A DNA stretch of 64,000 nucleotides from Leucobacter sp. UCMA 4100 (GCF_027853335.1 NZ_JAFEUS010000002.1:682001-746000); one strand, 5' to 3'. Counted from the stretch's first letter, positions 26,242 through 35,362 are shown. A program made the numbers and translations. The notes: generated by a model not told the origin, from the letters alone.

Positions 26242-27311
26242 AGCCCGCTCGACTTTCGCCCGCGCACGAGTGCGATGAGCACGGGGGCACCGATAATGGC
26301 GGTCAGCACGCCCACCTCAATCTCGCCGGGTCGCGCAATCACGCGCCCGAGCACGTCGGCTGCGAGCACAAGCACGGGTGCCGCGAGTGCAGAGGTCGCG
26401 AGAATCCAGCGCTGGTCTGGGCCGAAGATCCACCGCATAATGTGCGGAACCATGAGCCCGACAAAACCGATACCTCCCGTGAGCGCCGTGCCACCTCCGG
26501 CGAGGAGCGTCACCGCGATGATGACGAGCACCCTGGTACGGGCAACCCGCGCACCCAGCGTCGCCGCGAGCTCGTCGCCGAGCGCAATCGAGTTCAGCGG
26601 GCCCGACACGAGGAGCGCGATGACGAGGCCCACGACAATGAGCGGCAGCACTGAGAGCGTGTCGCCCAGGTCGGTTCGCTCGATCGACCCGAGACCCCAG
26701 TTGCGTACGGCCCGAAACGTATCAGGATCGATGAGTGAGAGAAAGGTCGAAAAGCCATTGAGTACGGCGCCAAGCGCGACACCTGCGAGCACGAGCGTCA
26801 CTGGCGACGCCGGGCCGCGACCGGCAGAACCTATGAGGGTCACGAGCAGCGTCGCGAGGGCCGCGCCGATGAAGGCGTACCACACGTACTCACTCGCGTT
26901 CGTCACCCCTGTGATGCCGATGCCGATGGTCACGGCGAAGCCAGCCCCAGCGTTCACACCGAGAATACCCGGGTCGGCGATCGGGTTGCGGGTGAGCGCC
27001 TGAATGAGTGCGCCCGCAACGCCAAACGCCGCGCCGACGACGATGCCTGCGAGCGTGCGGGGCGCTCGCAGGGTCCACACGATCGTTGCCGCCTCTGACC
27101 CGTCAGGGTGCCAGAACGCGGCCCATGTCTCTTCAACGCTCAGTATTTTGGCACCGAAGGCGAGACTCGCGGTCGCGGCAAGCACAAGGGCACCAACGAT
27201 CACGAGCATTCCTACCGTGCGTCGGCGAGCGAGGCCACGCACGGCGGCTGTACCGGGTGGGGCCCCCGGCGGGTCGTCCAGGCTCGTGGAGTTGGCTCTG
27301 AGAGAGGTCAT
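26238..27311 (-). CDS. FecCD-family iron-siderophore permease (FepD-like)
   Basis: The 357-residue protein is a second BtuC-type permease, with LRAPRTLAGIVVGAAFGVAG, LTRNPIADPGILGVNAGAG and GGIGFVGLMVPHIMRWI as family motifs. ATG 27311 (AGAAAG upstream) was chosen over an ATG at 27356 whose extra residues show no homology-like character. A GC-rich hairpin at 27347-27383 separates it from the substrate-binding gene and may reduce its expression relative to the lipoprotein. Confidence 0.93.
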   Translation of the reverse strand: MTSLRANSTSLDDPPGAPPGTAAVRGLARRRTVGMLVIVGALVLAATASLAFGAKILSVEETWAAFWHPDGSEAATIVWTLRAPRTLAGIVVGAAFGVAGALIQALTRNPIADPGILGVNAGAGFAVTIGIGITGVTNASEYVWYAFIGAALATLLVTLIGSAGRGPASPVTLVLAGVALGAVLNGFSTFLSLIDPDTFRAVRNWGLGSIERTDLGDTLSVLPLIVVGLVIALLVSGPLNSIALGDELAATLGARVARTRVLVIIAVTLLAGGGTALTGGIGFVGLMVPHIMRWIFGPDQRWILATSALAAPVLVLAADVLGRVIARPGEIEVGVLTAIIGAPVLIALVRGRKSSGL

Positions 27312-27346
27312 AGCGCTGAAGCTTTCTGGTGTGCGTGACGGCGGCA

Positions 27347-27383
27347 GGGCGTGCACCGCCCCGCAGAGGGGTGGCGCACGCCC
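27347..27383 (-). terminator. intercistronic hairpin (attenuator or processing site) in the iron operon
   Basis: GGGCGTGC (27347-27354) pairs with GCACGCCC (27376-27383), and inside it CCGCCCC pairs with GGGGTGG around a GCAGA loop. It lies between the substrate-binding lipoprotein gene and the permease genes without a T-run on the minus strand. It probably stabilises the 5' message or partly terminates, which would give more binding protein than permease. Confidence 0.6.
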
Positions 27384-27402
27384 GTGAGGTTTCGGGGTGC
27401 CG

Positions 27403-28452
27403 CTAGCTCAGCGCCTCTGAGCCCATCTCGGCGAGCCGCTCGATGAGCCAGGGAATGCTGAGCACGCTCTGCTGGTTCAGGCCCCACGCGAAGTTATTCG
27501 TCGTCGTGCCCTCTTCGGCCGGGTCAATGACCGCACGCCCCTCGGCAACAGCCGGAACGCTCTGCAGCAGCGGCGAGTCAAGGAAGAACTCGGGCTCGGT
27601 AATCGTGCTGATGAGCAAGAAGTCGGCGTCGATCATGCCCATGAGCTCGTCACTGATCTTCGTGCCGGGGGCAACTGACTGCGCTGCCTCTGGCAGCACG
27701 AAACCAAGCTCGTTGAAGAGCTGCTCGGTGTTCGAGCCCGGGGTGCTCGCGTAGAAGGCGCCGGCCTTCTCTGAGTGCGCAATCACGTGGGTCGCGGTCT
27801 TGCCCTCAAACTCGGGGTGCGCCTCGCGGGTGCGCTCGATGACGCTCTCGGTATCGGCGACAGCCTCGGCAGCACGGTCACCGAGGTCGATGGTGTCACC
27901 GAGCGTTTGTGTGAGGTCTTGCCAGCTCAGCGAGTCGACCTCGGCATACAGAACTGGTGCGATCGCGCTCAGCTGGTCAAACGCCTTCTGATCGAAAGTA
28001 TCGAGCGCCTGGAGCGTGACGATGAGGTCTGGCTTGCTCGCGGCAACGGCCTCGGCCGGCAGCTCAACGTCGGGGCTCGCATCCCAAATCGTCTCGATGG
28101 GGTCGGTGAGGCTCGCGTCGAGCCACGAGTTACGCTCGATCGTCGAGGGCGCAAAAACGGGAGTGCCGCCCAAAGCGAGCAGCGCGTCGGTGTCGGGGGT
28201 CGCCGAGGTGACGATCGCGATGCGGTCGGGGCGCTCATCGAGCGTGGTGTCGCCGAACGGCGTCTCGAGGGTGAGCGGGTAGTCAGTCTTGCCCTCGGCC
28301 TCGGGCAGCAGCGCTGAGGTCGACGATTCCCCTGCCGTGTCGGGTTTGGCATCGCCCTCGGGCGTCGATGAGCAGCCGCTCAGCACGAGCAGGGCCGCGA
28401 CCGCGCCAGAAATGAGCGCGGCAGGTTTGAGTGTTGGCATCACGAATGTCAT
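27403..28452 (-). CDS. iron-siderophore ABC transporter substrate-binding lipoprotein (FepB-like)
   Basis: The 349-residue lipoprotein has signal ISGAVAALLVLSGC followed by SSTPEGDAKPD. The two-lobed periplasmic-binding domain includes RPDRIAIVTSATPDTDALLALG and AASKPDLIVTLQALD, as in class III siderophore-binding proteins. ATG 28452 has GAAAGAAACC directly upstream. It is the first gene of the operon, and a DtxR-type box lies 77-95 bp upstream of the start. It captures the ferric siderophore outside the membrane and passes it to the FecCD permeases. Confidence 0.92.
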   Translation of the reverse strand: MTFVMPTLKPAALISGAVAALLVLSGCSSTPEGDAKPDTAGESSTSALLPEAEGKTDYPLTLETPFGDTTLDERPDRIAIVTSATPDTDALLALGGTPVFAPSTIERNSWLDASLTDPIETIWDASPDVELPAEAVAASKPDLIVTLQALDTFDQKAFDQLSAIAPVLYAEVDSLSWQDLTQTLGDTIDLGDRAAEAVADTESVIERTREAHPEFEGKTATHVIAHSEKAGAFYASTPGSNTEQLFNELGFVLPEAAQSVAPGTKISDELMGMIDADFLLISTITEPEFFLDSPLLQSVPAVAEGRAVIDPAEEGTTTNNFAWGLNQQSVLSIPWLIERLAEMGSEALS

Positions 28453-28528
28453 GGTTTCTTTCGGGTCAAAAGAACGATCTCCCCTGCGGGAACCCCCGGG
28501 GATCGAGCACAAGAAAGGCTCTTCTCAT

Positions 28529-28547
28529 GAGGTTAGCCTTGCCTAAC
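28529..28547. promoter_or_regulatory. DtxR/IdeR-type iron box of the FepB-like operon
   Basis: GAGGTTAGCCTTGCCTAAC (its complement reads GTTAGGCAAGGCTAACCTC) is a good iron-box dyad with GGTTAG/CTAACC arms. It sits upstream of the substrate-binding lipoprotein gene, in the place expected for iron-dependent repression of the uptake operon. Confidence 0.82.
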
Positions 28548-28616
28548 CATGCCGTCTGCGCAGAACGCGTCACCCACCGAGCCGTTTGCGACATCCTGCG
28601 ATGCGCCCCATGATCA

Positions 28617-29825
28617 CTAAGCGGATCGACGCGCTTCGCGCCGGTTCTTCGCGAGCACGCGCGTCACCAGAATGCCGATGGTTCCCTGCACCACTGCGAG
28701 CACCGCGAGGCCCACGAGCACCGCATCCCACGACCCCAGAAGCTGGCTGACAGCCCCTGCCCCCAACGGCCCGAGCGTCGCAACGGAGTACCCCACCGAC
28801 TGCACAACGCTCGACACCCGCGCAGACTCGGTCGCGTCGGCGCCGAACCCGGCAATGAGCGCGAGCAAGAGCGGGAAAGCGCTCATACCAACGCCGATGA
28901 GCACGGCCCAGAGCTCGGGCATCGCCTGCGGGGCAATGAGCAACCCGAGCATTGCACTCACGGTCGATAGGGCGATGAGAATGAAGCCGACCCGCATGCG
29001 CTTAATGCCACTCGCGAGCGAGACCACGACGACCGTCGTCGGCACGCCGACCGCCATGGCGATACCGAGCAACACACCAGAGCGCTCTGGCGCGATGCCA
29101 GCATCAGAAGTAATGGTGGGCAGCCAGCCCATCATGACGTAACTGAGGAGTGACTGGAGCGCGAAATAGGCCGCGAGAAGCCACGTGCCGGTTGGAAGCC
29201 TTCGCTTCTGGCCGGACTCGAGTGGCAATCGGGGTTCTGGCGCGGTGCGAGGCATGAGCAACGCCCACGCGATGACGCCGACGAGGGCCGGAAGCGCCCA
29301 GAGCGCAAGGCCGAGCGAGGGGCTCCCGATACGCTCGGCGAACGGGACCGCGGCGGCAGCAGCAAAAGCGGCCCCGAGCGGCATGACGGTCGTGTAGGCC
29401 GTCGTGACGGCGCCGATCCGCGTACCAAAGTGGGCGCGAACGACCGCGGGCAGCAAAATGTTCACGACGGCGAGGCCGCCGGTCGCGACGACGGTGCCGA
29501 GCACGATGATCCACGGCGATGCGATGCCGCGAATGGTGAGGCCGAGCGTGAGCGCGATCATGCCAAAGAGCACGGTGCGCTCCCTACCTAAGCGCTCTGC
29601 CAGCCCGGCGGTCGCGATGCCCGCGACGGCGAACACTGCGGTGGGGAGTGCCGGAATGATGACGACGGTGACGGGGGTGAGCGCTCCCGACTCGGTGAGC
29701 GCGGTGAGCAGGGCGCTCGCGCTCGTGATCGCGAGCCTGAGGTTCAGCGCGACAAGCAGCAACGCAACGATCATGAGCGCCGGGCGCCCAGTGTTCTGAG
29801 CGGTTGTGCCTCGTGCAGTCACCAC
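28617..29825 (-). CDS. CynX/NimT-type MFS transporter
   Basis: The 402-residue protein has about 12 membrane helices. NLRLAITSASALLTAL near the N-terminus (LNLRxAI) and the loop AERLGRERTVLFGM are typical of the CynX/NimT cyanate-transporter branch of the MFS. The start is one of two adjacent GTG codons at 29825/29822. It is divergent from a GntR regulator 53 bp away and is probably controlled by it. The substrate is unknown. Confidence 0.82.
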   Translation of the reverse strand: MVTARGTTAQNTGRPALMIVALLLVALNLRLAITSASALLTALTESGALTPVTVVIIPALPTAVFAVAGIATAGLAERLGRERTVLFGMIALTLGLTIRGIASPWIIVLGTVVATGGLAVVNILLPAVVRAHFGTRIGAVTTAYTTVMPLGAAFAAAAAVPFAERIGSPSLGLALWALPALVGVIAWALLMPRTAPEPRLPLESGQKRRLPTGTWLLAAYFALQSLLSYVMMGWLPTITSDAGIAPERSGVLLGIAMAVGVPTTVVVVSLASGIKRMRVGFILIALSTVSAMLGLLIAPQAMPELWAVLIGVGMSAFPLLLALIAGFGADATESARVSSVVQSVGYSVATLGPLGAGAVSQLLGSWDAVLVGLAVLAVVQGTIGILVTRVLAKNRREARRSA

Positions 29826-29837
29826 TTCACCCCCAAA

Positions 29838-29868
29838 GGTCTAACGTCTAACCAAAACAAGGTACTAT
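29838..29868. promoter_or_regulatory. GntR operator and promoter element between MFS and gntR
   Basis: GTCTAAC occurs twice in tandem (29839-29845 and 29846-29852) inside GGTCTAACGTCTAACC, whose ends GGT/ACC give it FadR-site-like symmetry. A -10-like TACTAT (29863-29868) lies 10 nt before the gntR ATG, so repressor binding would block both divergent genes. Confidence 0.5.
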
Positions 29869-29878
29869 CATTGCATAC

Positions 29879-30565
29879 ATGAGTCTGACCCCGGTACCGC
29901 AGGCCTCGCTGAGCGATCAGGTCGTCGAGCGACTGCGCGCAGAAATCGTCGAGGGGCGTTGGAGGGTCGACGAGAAGATTCCGCCCGAGTCTGAGCTCAT
30001 GGCCTCCCTCGGTGTCGCGCGTGGCACCCTGCGCGAGGCACTGCGCGCGCTGCAGTACACGGGCATGCTCGAGATTCGCCGGGGCGACGGCACCTTCGTG
30101 CGCGCCCGCAGCGAGGTTCCCGGTGCGCTCGCCCGTTCCGGGGCTTCACTCGACGATGTGCTCGAGGCACGCATCACCCTCGAACCACAGCTCGCGAGAC
30201 TCGCGGCAGAGCGCGCAACCAACGACGACATCGAACGCATCAGCAAGGCCCTCAGTGAGCGCGCGAGCGTGAGCGACGAGGGCTGGGTCGACGCCGATGT
30301 TGCCGTGCACGAGGCCATAGCCCGGGCCGCCCACAACCCCATTCTGTTCGAGGTATATACCGCGCTCCTACCTCGCCTTCACGAGTCAATGAGCACGGCG
30401 CAAAGCCGCGACGGCTTTTGTCGCGACGAGCGCCGCGGCCACGACGAAGTGCTCGATGCGATCGTTGCCCGCGACCCCGAGGCAGCAGCCGAGAGCGCGC
30501 AGGCAAACCTCCAGGCGACCGCCGCGTGGAGCCAACGTGATCAAAGTGAGTCACCGAGCGCATAA
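29879..30565 (+). CDS. GntR/FadR-family transcriptional regulator
   Basis: The 228-residue protein has an N-terminal winged helix (SLSDQVVERLRAEIVEGRW, PPESELMASLGVARGTLREALR in two parts) and a C-terminal FCD ligand domain (about 85-220) with metal-binding-type Asp/His positions in DVAVHEAIARAAHNP. It probably represses the divergent CynX-type transporter in response to a small carboxylate. The transcript leader is only a few nucleotides and no Shine-Dalgarno sequence is visible. Confidence 0.88.
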   Translation: MSLTPVPQASLSDQVVERLRAEIVEGRWRVDEKIPPESELMASLGVARGTLREALRALQYTGMLEIRRGDGTFVRARSEVPGALARSGASLDDVLEARITLEPQLARLAAERATNDDIERISKALSERASVSDEGWVDADVAVHEAIARAAHNPILFEVYTALLPRLHESMSTAQSRDGFCRDERRGHDEVLDAIVARDPEAAAESAQANLQATAAWSQRDQSESPSA

Positions 30566-30588
30566 CCGGGTCAATAACGGCGCATGGT

Positions 30589-30616
30589 TTGACACTTGCG
30601 AAGTTTCTTGTACTGT
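30589..30616 (+). promoter_or_regulatory. promoter of the M-box/mgtE transcript
   Basis: TTGACA (30589-30594) and TACTGT (30611-30616) are separated by 16 bp and directly precede the M-box. The predicted start at about 30623 leaves a leader of about 265 nt before mgtE. Confidence 0.7.
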
Positions 30617-30626
30617 AGACCCTGGT

Positions 30627-30870
30627 TGTCTCGTTAGGCGAGGCTCCTATGCAGACACAGGCCACTGATCTGACGACATCGAGAGATGCCCAAGATCAGG
30701 ACAGGCAACATCGGCTTAAGGTGTTGCCCCAAGTGGCTTCTGATTGTAGATACGCTGCATAGAGTCAAAGCTCTTACATGGATTCGACCAGCACGATCAG
30801 TGCAACTCTGTTCGAGCATTACATCCCGACGCTTCACGTTTGAGCGTCGGTGTCTTGCTGTGGCATTTTT
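30627..30870 (+). promoter_or_regulatory. M-box (ykoK) Mg2+ riboswitch with expression platform
   Basis: GTTAGGCGAGGCTCCTAT at 30633-30650 and ACAGGCCACTGA at 30657-30668 match conserved M-box core segments, followed by CCCAAG-containing segments (about 30688-30694 and 30728-30733). A candidate expression platform follows: an 8-bp hairpin CCGACGCT/AGCGTCGG (30826-30833 and 30843-30850), with a T5 run at 30866-30870. The element precedes mgtE, the standard partner of this riboswitch. High Mg2+ is expected to shut off the gene. Exact 5' and 3' limits are approximate. Confidence 0.88.
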
Positions 30871-30888
30871 ACCCAGAAGAAGAAGATC

Positions 30889-32130
30889 ATGTCGAAAAAC
30901 ATCTTTCATTCAAGCACGCGCAAAAACAACACGAAGCCCGTGAACCTCGCACCGATGACGGCCGTTGATGCCGCGCTCGCGCTCGAACGGTTGCCCATAG
31001 CCGAGGCCGCTACGGCCGTCGGCAAGCTCGAACACTCTCGCGCCGCCGAGGTGCTCGACCTCTCGCAGCCCGACCTGGCCGTCGCAATTCTGCGTGAGCT
31101 TCCCGCCGCTCCGACAATCATCGCGCAGCTCTCACCCGACTCGCGCGAGCAGTTCGAGCAGCTCATGCAGTGGCCCGTTGAGAGTGCCGCTTCGCGCATG
31201 ACCCCGCGCTTTCTCACGGTCGAGGCCACGTCGAGCGTTGGCGACGCGATGCACCGTCTGCGCGACTTCCTCGAGCAGGCAGAAACCATCGCCTACGTCT
31301 ACGTCACCAAACAGGGCAACTTTCACGGCGTCGTCAGCTTTCGTGACCTCGCGCTCGCCGAGAGCGAGATGACCGTCGCTGAGCTCACGAACACCGACTT
31401 CGTCTCGGTTGACCCCTACGCCGACCAGGAAGAGGCGGCCCAGCTGCTGAGCAGCTACCGCTTAGTCGCGATTCCCGTGGTCGAGAACGGCACCGTCATC
31501 GGCATCATCACGGTCGACGACGTGGCCGACATCATCGAAGAAGAGGGCACCGAAGACGCCGAAAAGCAGGGCGCCTCAACCCCGCTCGGGGTTCCCTACC
31601 TCAAGGCGACCCCGTGGATGCTCTGGCGCAAGCGCATCCTGTGGATCCTGGTGCTGTTCGTCGCCGAGTCGTACACGGGCACGGTGCTGCGCGCATTCGA
31701 AGACCAGCTCGAGTCGGTCATCGCGCTCGCGTTCTTCATTCCACTGCTCATCGGCACTGGCGGTAACACGGGCACACAGATCACGACGACACTCGTGCGT
31801 GCCATGGCGGTCGGCGAGGTGACGATGAAAGATATCTGGCGCGTCCTGCGCAAAGAGATCTCCACCGGCGTGCTCATCGGCGCGTGCATGGCTGCGGCCG
31901 GCATCATTCGCGCGAGCATCCTGGGCGTCGGCTTCGAGATCTCGCTCGTGGTCGCCCTCACGGTAGCCGCGATTGTCATCTGGAGCTCGATCGTCGCGTC
32001 GATCTTGCCCATGGTGCTGCAGAAGTTCAAGAAGGACCCAGCCGTCATCTCGGGCCCCTTCATCACGACGCTCGTTGATGGAACCGGCCTCATTATCTAC
32101 TTCGAGATCGCGAAGCTCATCCTCTTCTAG
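30889..32130 (+). CDS. mgtE: magnesium channel/transporter MgtE
   Basis: The 413-residue protein has the MgtE order: an N-terminal helical domain (about 20-115), two CBS domains (about 115-235, including IPVVENGTVIGIITVDDVADII, in part), a plug helix, and five C-terminal membrane helices with GTGGNTGTQ, the conserved pore-lining motif. ATG 30889 follows an AGAAGAAGAAG ribosome site; the longer frame starting at 30850 would begin inside the riboswitch expression platform. Mg2+ gating via the cytosolic domains plus the upstream M-box gives two layers of control. Confidence 0.95.
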   Translation: MSKNIFHSSTRKNNTKPVNLAPMTAVDAALALERLPIAEAATAVGKLEHSRAAEVLDLSQPDLAVAILRELPAAPTIIAQLSPDSREQFEQLMQWPVESAASRMTPRFLTVEATSSVGDAMHRLRDFLEQAETIAYVYVTKQGNFHGVVSFRDLALAESEMTVAELTNTDFVSVDPYADQEEAAQLLSSYRLVAIPVVENGTVIGIITVDDVADIIEEEGTEDAEKQGASTPLGVPYLKATPWMLWRKRILWILVLFVAESYTGTVLRAFEDQLESVIALAFFIPLLIGTGGNTGTQITTTLVRAMAVGEVTMKDIWRVLRKEISTGVLIGACMAAAGIIRASILGVGFEISLVVALTVAAIVIWSSIVASILPMVLQKFKKDPAVISGPFITTLVDGTGLIIYFEIAKLILF

Positions 32131-32138
32131 TCATTGCT

Positions 32139-32177
32139 CAGTGGGGTTGTCTGGCAAGCCGCCGGGCAACCCCACTG
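32139..32177. terminator. terminator hairpin between convergent mgtE and amidohydrolase genes
   Basis: CAGTGGGGTTG (32139-32149) pairs perfectly with CAACCCCACTG (32167-32177) with further GGC/GCC pairing inside. It lies between the two convergent stops at 32130 and 32197 and probably works in both directions. No long T-run follows on either side. Confidence 0.75.
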
Positions 32178-32196
32178 AACGCATTCACGGGTGACG

Positions 32197-33831
32197 TTAC
32201 TCAGCCAGATACACCGTTTGGCCGCCGAGAATCGTCTCGGTGACGCGCAACTCATCGAACGAGTGCGCGCCGTCAATCGCCCCGCTCAGCACGACGAGGT
32301 CGGCCAGCTTGCCCGGCTCCAGACTTCCGATCATCGCCGCATTGCCAGAAATCTCAGCACTGCCAAGCGTGTATGCCCGAAGAGCGGTTGCCACGTCGAG
32401 GCGCTGTTCGGGTTGCGCCGCGACGCGTGACTCAGGGTTCAGCGCGTGCTTATCGGCGAGAGGAGCAGTTCGTTGTGTTGCGGTGTGCAACCCCCACAGG
32501 GGGTCAGGGCTCGTCACCGGCCAGTCACTGCCCATCGCCAGATGGGCCCCGGCGCGGTGCAAAGAACCGAACGGAAAGTGCCAACCAAAACGCTCTTCAC
32601 CAATGAGGGGCAGCTTTCGTTCGAGTATTTCTTGATCGTTTCGGGCCCAGAGCGGCTGCAAGTTTGCCGTCACGCCGAGATCTGCAAACCGTGCAATGTC
32701 TTGCTCGTCAACGACATCGAGGTGAGCGATCTGGTGCGCCTGCCCCGAGCCATTGCGCTCCCTCGCATAGGCAACCGCATCGAGGCACTCCCTCACTGCT
32801 CTATCACCCACGCCGTGAAAGTGAACGCTGAGCCCTGCCGCGTCGAGCGCTGCCGTGATCTCGTGCAGCACCCGCGGTTCGATGACGGAGTCGCCGCGTT
32901 GTTCGGGGTTCACTCCCGTGTACGGAGCAATCAGGGCCGCCGTACAGTTCTCGCAGATCCCGTCTTGCATGATCTTGACGCTATTCACCGCCATGCCTGC
33001 CTCGCGCAGTTCGCGAACGCGGGCAATCATCTCGGGCACGAAGCTCACTCCAGCTTCGATCGGCCACCACACCGAGCCGGTGACGCGAGCGCGCAATGAA
33101 CCGTCGCTGACGGTTTCAAGGTACGCCGGGATGCAATCGGGCAGTGTGAGGTATTCACCAAGAATTGCATCGTGCCAGGCGGTTACCCCGAGCGAGAACA
33201 GACGTTCCTGGGCGGCGAGGAGCGCCGAGCGCAACGACGCTTGATCGGGTTCGGGGAGCAGCCTTGTAACCAGCTCACCCGCGGTGTCGATGAGCATGCC
33301 CGTTGCGTGGCCCGACTCGTCACGAACGATGCGCCCGGCAGCCGGGTCTCGGGTCTCATCGTCGATTCCCGCCCTCGTGAGCGCAGCGGTATTCACCCAG
33401 ATGCCGTGAGCATCGTGACTCGTGAACACCGCGGGGCGTTCGCCAAGAATGTCGTCAAGGAGCTCGCGATGAGGAAACCCGCCGGCAAACACGTCGCCGA
33501 ACCATCCAGACCCCGTGACCCACTCATCATCATGACTCGCGGCGTATTCCTCGATGAGTCGGCGGTACCCCTCGAGGGAGTGCTCTGCGTCAAGATCGCA
33601 GCCCGTGAGCGCGATACCGCCCGACTGCGCATGGATATGCGCATCGTGAAAGCCAGGAAGAAGCGCGGCACCACCCGCGTCGGTCACCAGGGTCGACGCG
33701 CCACGGTACTCGAGTACCTCTTCGTTGGTGCCGACCGCGAGGATCGTTTGATCAGCCCAAGCAACAGCGATCGCTGCGCTCGGCTCAGGCAGCCACAACT
33801 GCGCATTCGTCACAATGCGATCTGCGATCAT
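32197..33831 (-). CDS. YtcJ-type amidohydrolase
   Basis: The 544-residue metal-dependent hydrolase belongs to the amidohydrolase_3/YtcJ group. The HxH metal motif appears in LLPGFHDAHIHAQSGG (about residues 58-73), further histidines in VHFHGVGDRA and HQIAHLDV, and the terminal Asp in MGSDWPV. These enzymes hydrolyse amides, formamides or cyclic ureas, and their natural substrates are mostly unknown. ATG 33831 overlaps the upstream NCS1 permease stop by 4 bp, which ties the hydrolase to the imported substrate. It is the last gene of the RidA-led locus, though internal hairpins and gaps suggest more than one transcript. Confidence 0.85.
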   Translation of the reverse strand: MIADRIVTNAQLWLPEPSAAIAVAWADQTILAVGTNEEVLEYRGASTLVTDAGGAALLPGFHDAHIHAQSGGIALTGCDLDAEHSLEGYRRLIEEYAASHDDEWVTGSGWFGDVFAGGFPHRELLDDILGERPAVFTSHDAHGIWVNTAALTRAGIDDETRDPAAGRIVRDESGHATGMLIDTAGELVTRLLPEPDQASLRSALLAAQERLFSLGVTAWHDAILGEYLTLPDCIPAYLETVSDGSLRARVTGSVWWPIEAGVSFVPEMIARVRELREAGMAVNSVKIMQDGICENCTAALIAPYTGVNPEQRGDSVIEPRVLHEITAALDAAGLSVHFHGVGDRAVRECLDAVAYARERNGSGQAHQIAHLDVVDEQDIARFADLGVTANLQPLWARNDQEILERKLPLIGEERFGWHFPFGSLHRAGAHLAMGSDWPVTSPDPLWGLHTATQRTAPLADKHALNPESRVAAQPEQRLDVATALRAYTLGSAEISGNAAMIGSLEPGKLADLVVLSGAIDGAHSFDELRVTETILGGQTVYLAE

Positions 33832-35243
33832 ACAAGCGCTCCTTCTTCTCGCTGCGTACTGCCGAGCTTGGCGCGCTTCCACACCCCGTACACGAGGGCC
33901 GGCACAGCGAAGCCGAGCAGCCAAGCAATATCGACAAACCCAAGCGGTTCAGCCATCGGGCCCGTGTACATCGTGCTCACCATAAACGGTATCTGCACGA
34001 TGATGCCAATGAGGTAGCTCACCAGCCCGACCACGTCCCATCTGCCGTATCGACCGCCGTTTCGTTCAAACATGTCGCCGACCGAATATTCCCCTTTGCG
34101 AAGCACAAAGTAGTCGATGAGGTTGATCGCTGACCATGGAATGAGCACGTAGAGCAGCATCGAAACGAAGTCGCCGAAGATGACGAGGAAGTTATCTTTG
34201 CCAATGATGGCGCCGAACATCGCGAGCAACGCATAGGCAACTGACATGAGCACCCGGGCGCGGGTATTGATACGAATTTCCTCTGAGATCGTTTCAAATA
34301 CCGTGAGCGAGCACATGACGCCCGAGTAAATGTTTGATGAGTTCATGACCGCCGAGGCAACACCGAAGGCAAAAAGAACCAGTGGCCCGAACCCGCCGAG
34401 AAGCCCGCCGAGCGCCGCCATGATGTCGCCATCAGTGGCGTGAAGCCCCACGATGGCTCCGAGTACCATCACGAGCACCGTTCCGAGAACAAGCCCTAGG
34501 TAGGTTGCCCAGAACGCCTCTTTCGCTCCCCCGTCTGCCGGCATGTACCGCGAATAATCTGAAACGTACGGGGCGTAGGCGAGCTGCCAGGTGACGCCGA
34601 CGGCGACCATGCCAAAGAACCCGGCGGTGTTGTACCCGAGCTCAGGAGTCGCAGCAAACGTTGCCGGGTTGCTCAGCGTAATAACGATGCTCACCACGAC
34701 GATAATGCCGATGATCACCGAGAAAACCGCCATCATTTTGCGCACGAGGTCGTAACCAAAGATCGCTACGACGAGGGCGATGAGCGCGCAAACGATAATG
34801 CCGACGTTGATATTGTCGCTGTCGAAGATCGCAGCAAAGCTCTGCGACGCAACAACGAGGTTTGAGGCAAAGAAGCCGAGAAACATCACGAGCGCGATGA
34901 GCGCGAGCAAGCTGCCCCCGAAGTACCCGAATTGGCCGCGCGCCTGCAGCATCTGCGGAATACCGAGGGTTGGCCCCTGCGAAGCGTGCAGCGCGGCGCC
35001 AAGGCCTCCGATGAGGTTACCGATCGCGATCGCGACGAGGGTCCAGCCGAAGCTCAACCCAAAGACGGTTGGCCCAAGCGCACCGGTCACAACGGTCAGC
35101 GGCAACATGTTGATGCCGAGCCACACGAAGAAGAGCCCCCGCGTGGTTCCGTGCCGTTCAGTCACTGGGATGGGACGAATATGTCGGCGCTCAAACGTGA
35201 CGATCTTTGTCGTCGATTCGGTGAGCCGTGGTCGTTGTTGCAT
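33828..35243 (-). CDS. NCS1-family permease (second copy)
   Basis: The 471-residue protein has about 12 membrane helices and NCS1 features: GLFFVWLGINMLPLTVVTGALG at the N-terminus (in part), ALHASQGPTLGIPQMLQARGQFGY, and YAPYVSDYSRYMP. The family imports nucleobases, hydantoins, allantoin or B6-type ligands with H+ or Na+. It is a clear paralogue of the 35363-36763 permease, with many segments nearly identical. ATG 35243 has AGAAAG about 8 nt upstream. The 4-bp overlap with the YtcJ hydrolase implies coupled uptake and hydrolysis. Confidence 0.9.
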   Translation of the reverse strand: MQQRPRLTESTTKIVTFERRHIRPIPVTERHGTTRGLFFVWLGINMLPLTVVTGALGPTVFGLSFGWTLVAIAIGNLIGGLGAALHASQGPTLGIPQMLQARGQFGYFGGSLLALIALVMFLGFFASNLVVASQSFAAIFDSDNINVGIIVCALIALVVAIFGYDLVRKMMAVFSVIIGIIVVVSIVITLSNPATFAATPELGYNTAGFFGMVAVGVTWQLAYAPYVSDYSRYMPADGGAKEAFWATYLGLVLGTVLVMVLGAIVGLHATDGDIMAALGGLLGGFGPLVLFAFGVASAVMNSSNIYSGVMCSLTVFETISEEIRINTRARVLMSVAYALLAMFGAIIGKDNFLVIFGDFVSMLLYVLIPWSAINLIDYFVLRKGEYSVGDMFERNGGRYGRWDVVGLVSYLIGIIVQIPFMVSTMYTGPMAEPLGFVDIAWLLGFAVPALVYGVWKRAKLGSTQREEGALV

Positions 35244-35321
35244 CGTACTGACTTTCTCTTCGTTGAGTAGAGCCTTGGGTTGTGCAGATCTTGGCGCGAG
35301 ACCGAGAAGCTATCGAGAGGC

Positions 35322-35353
35322 GGCGGGGCCGGGCCACGAGGGCCCGCCCCGCC
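35322..35353 (-). terminator. GC-rich hairpin between two NCS1 genes
   Basis: GGCGGGGCCGGGCC (35322-35335) pairs with GGCCCGCCCCGCC (35341-35353) with one bulge and an ACGAG loop. It lies just past the stop of the first NCS1 gene (35363) and likely reduces read-through into the second NCS1 permease. No clear T-run is present. Confidence 0.6.
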
Positions 35354-35362
35354 CATTGGGTG

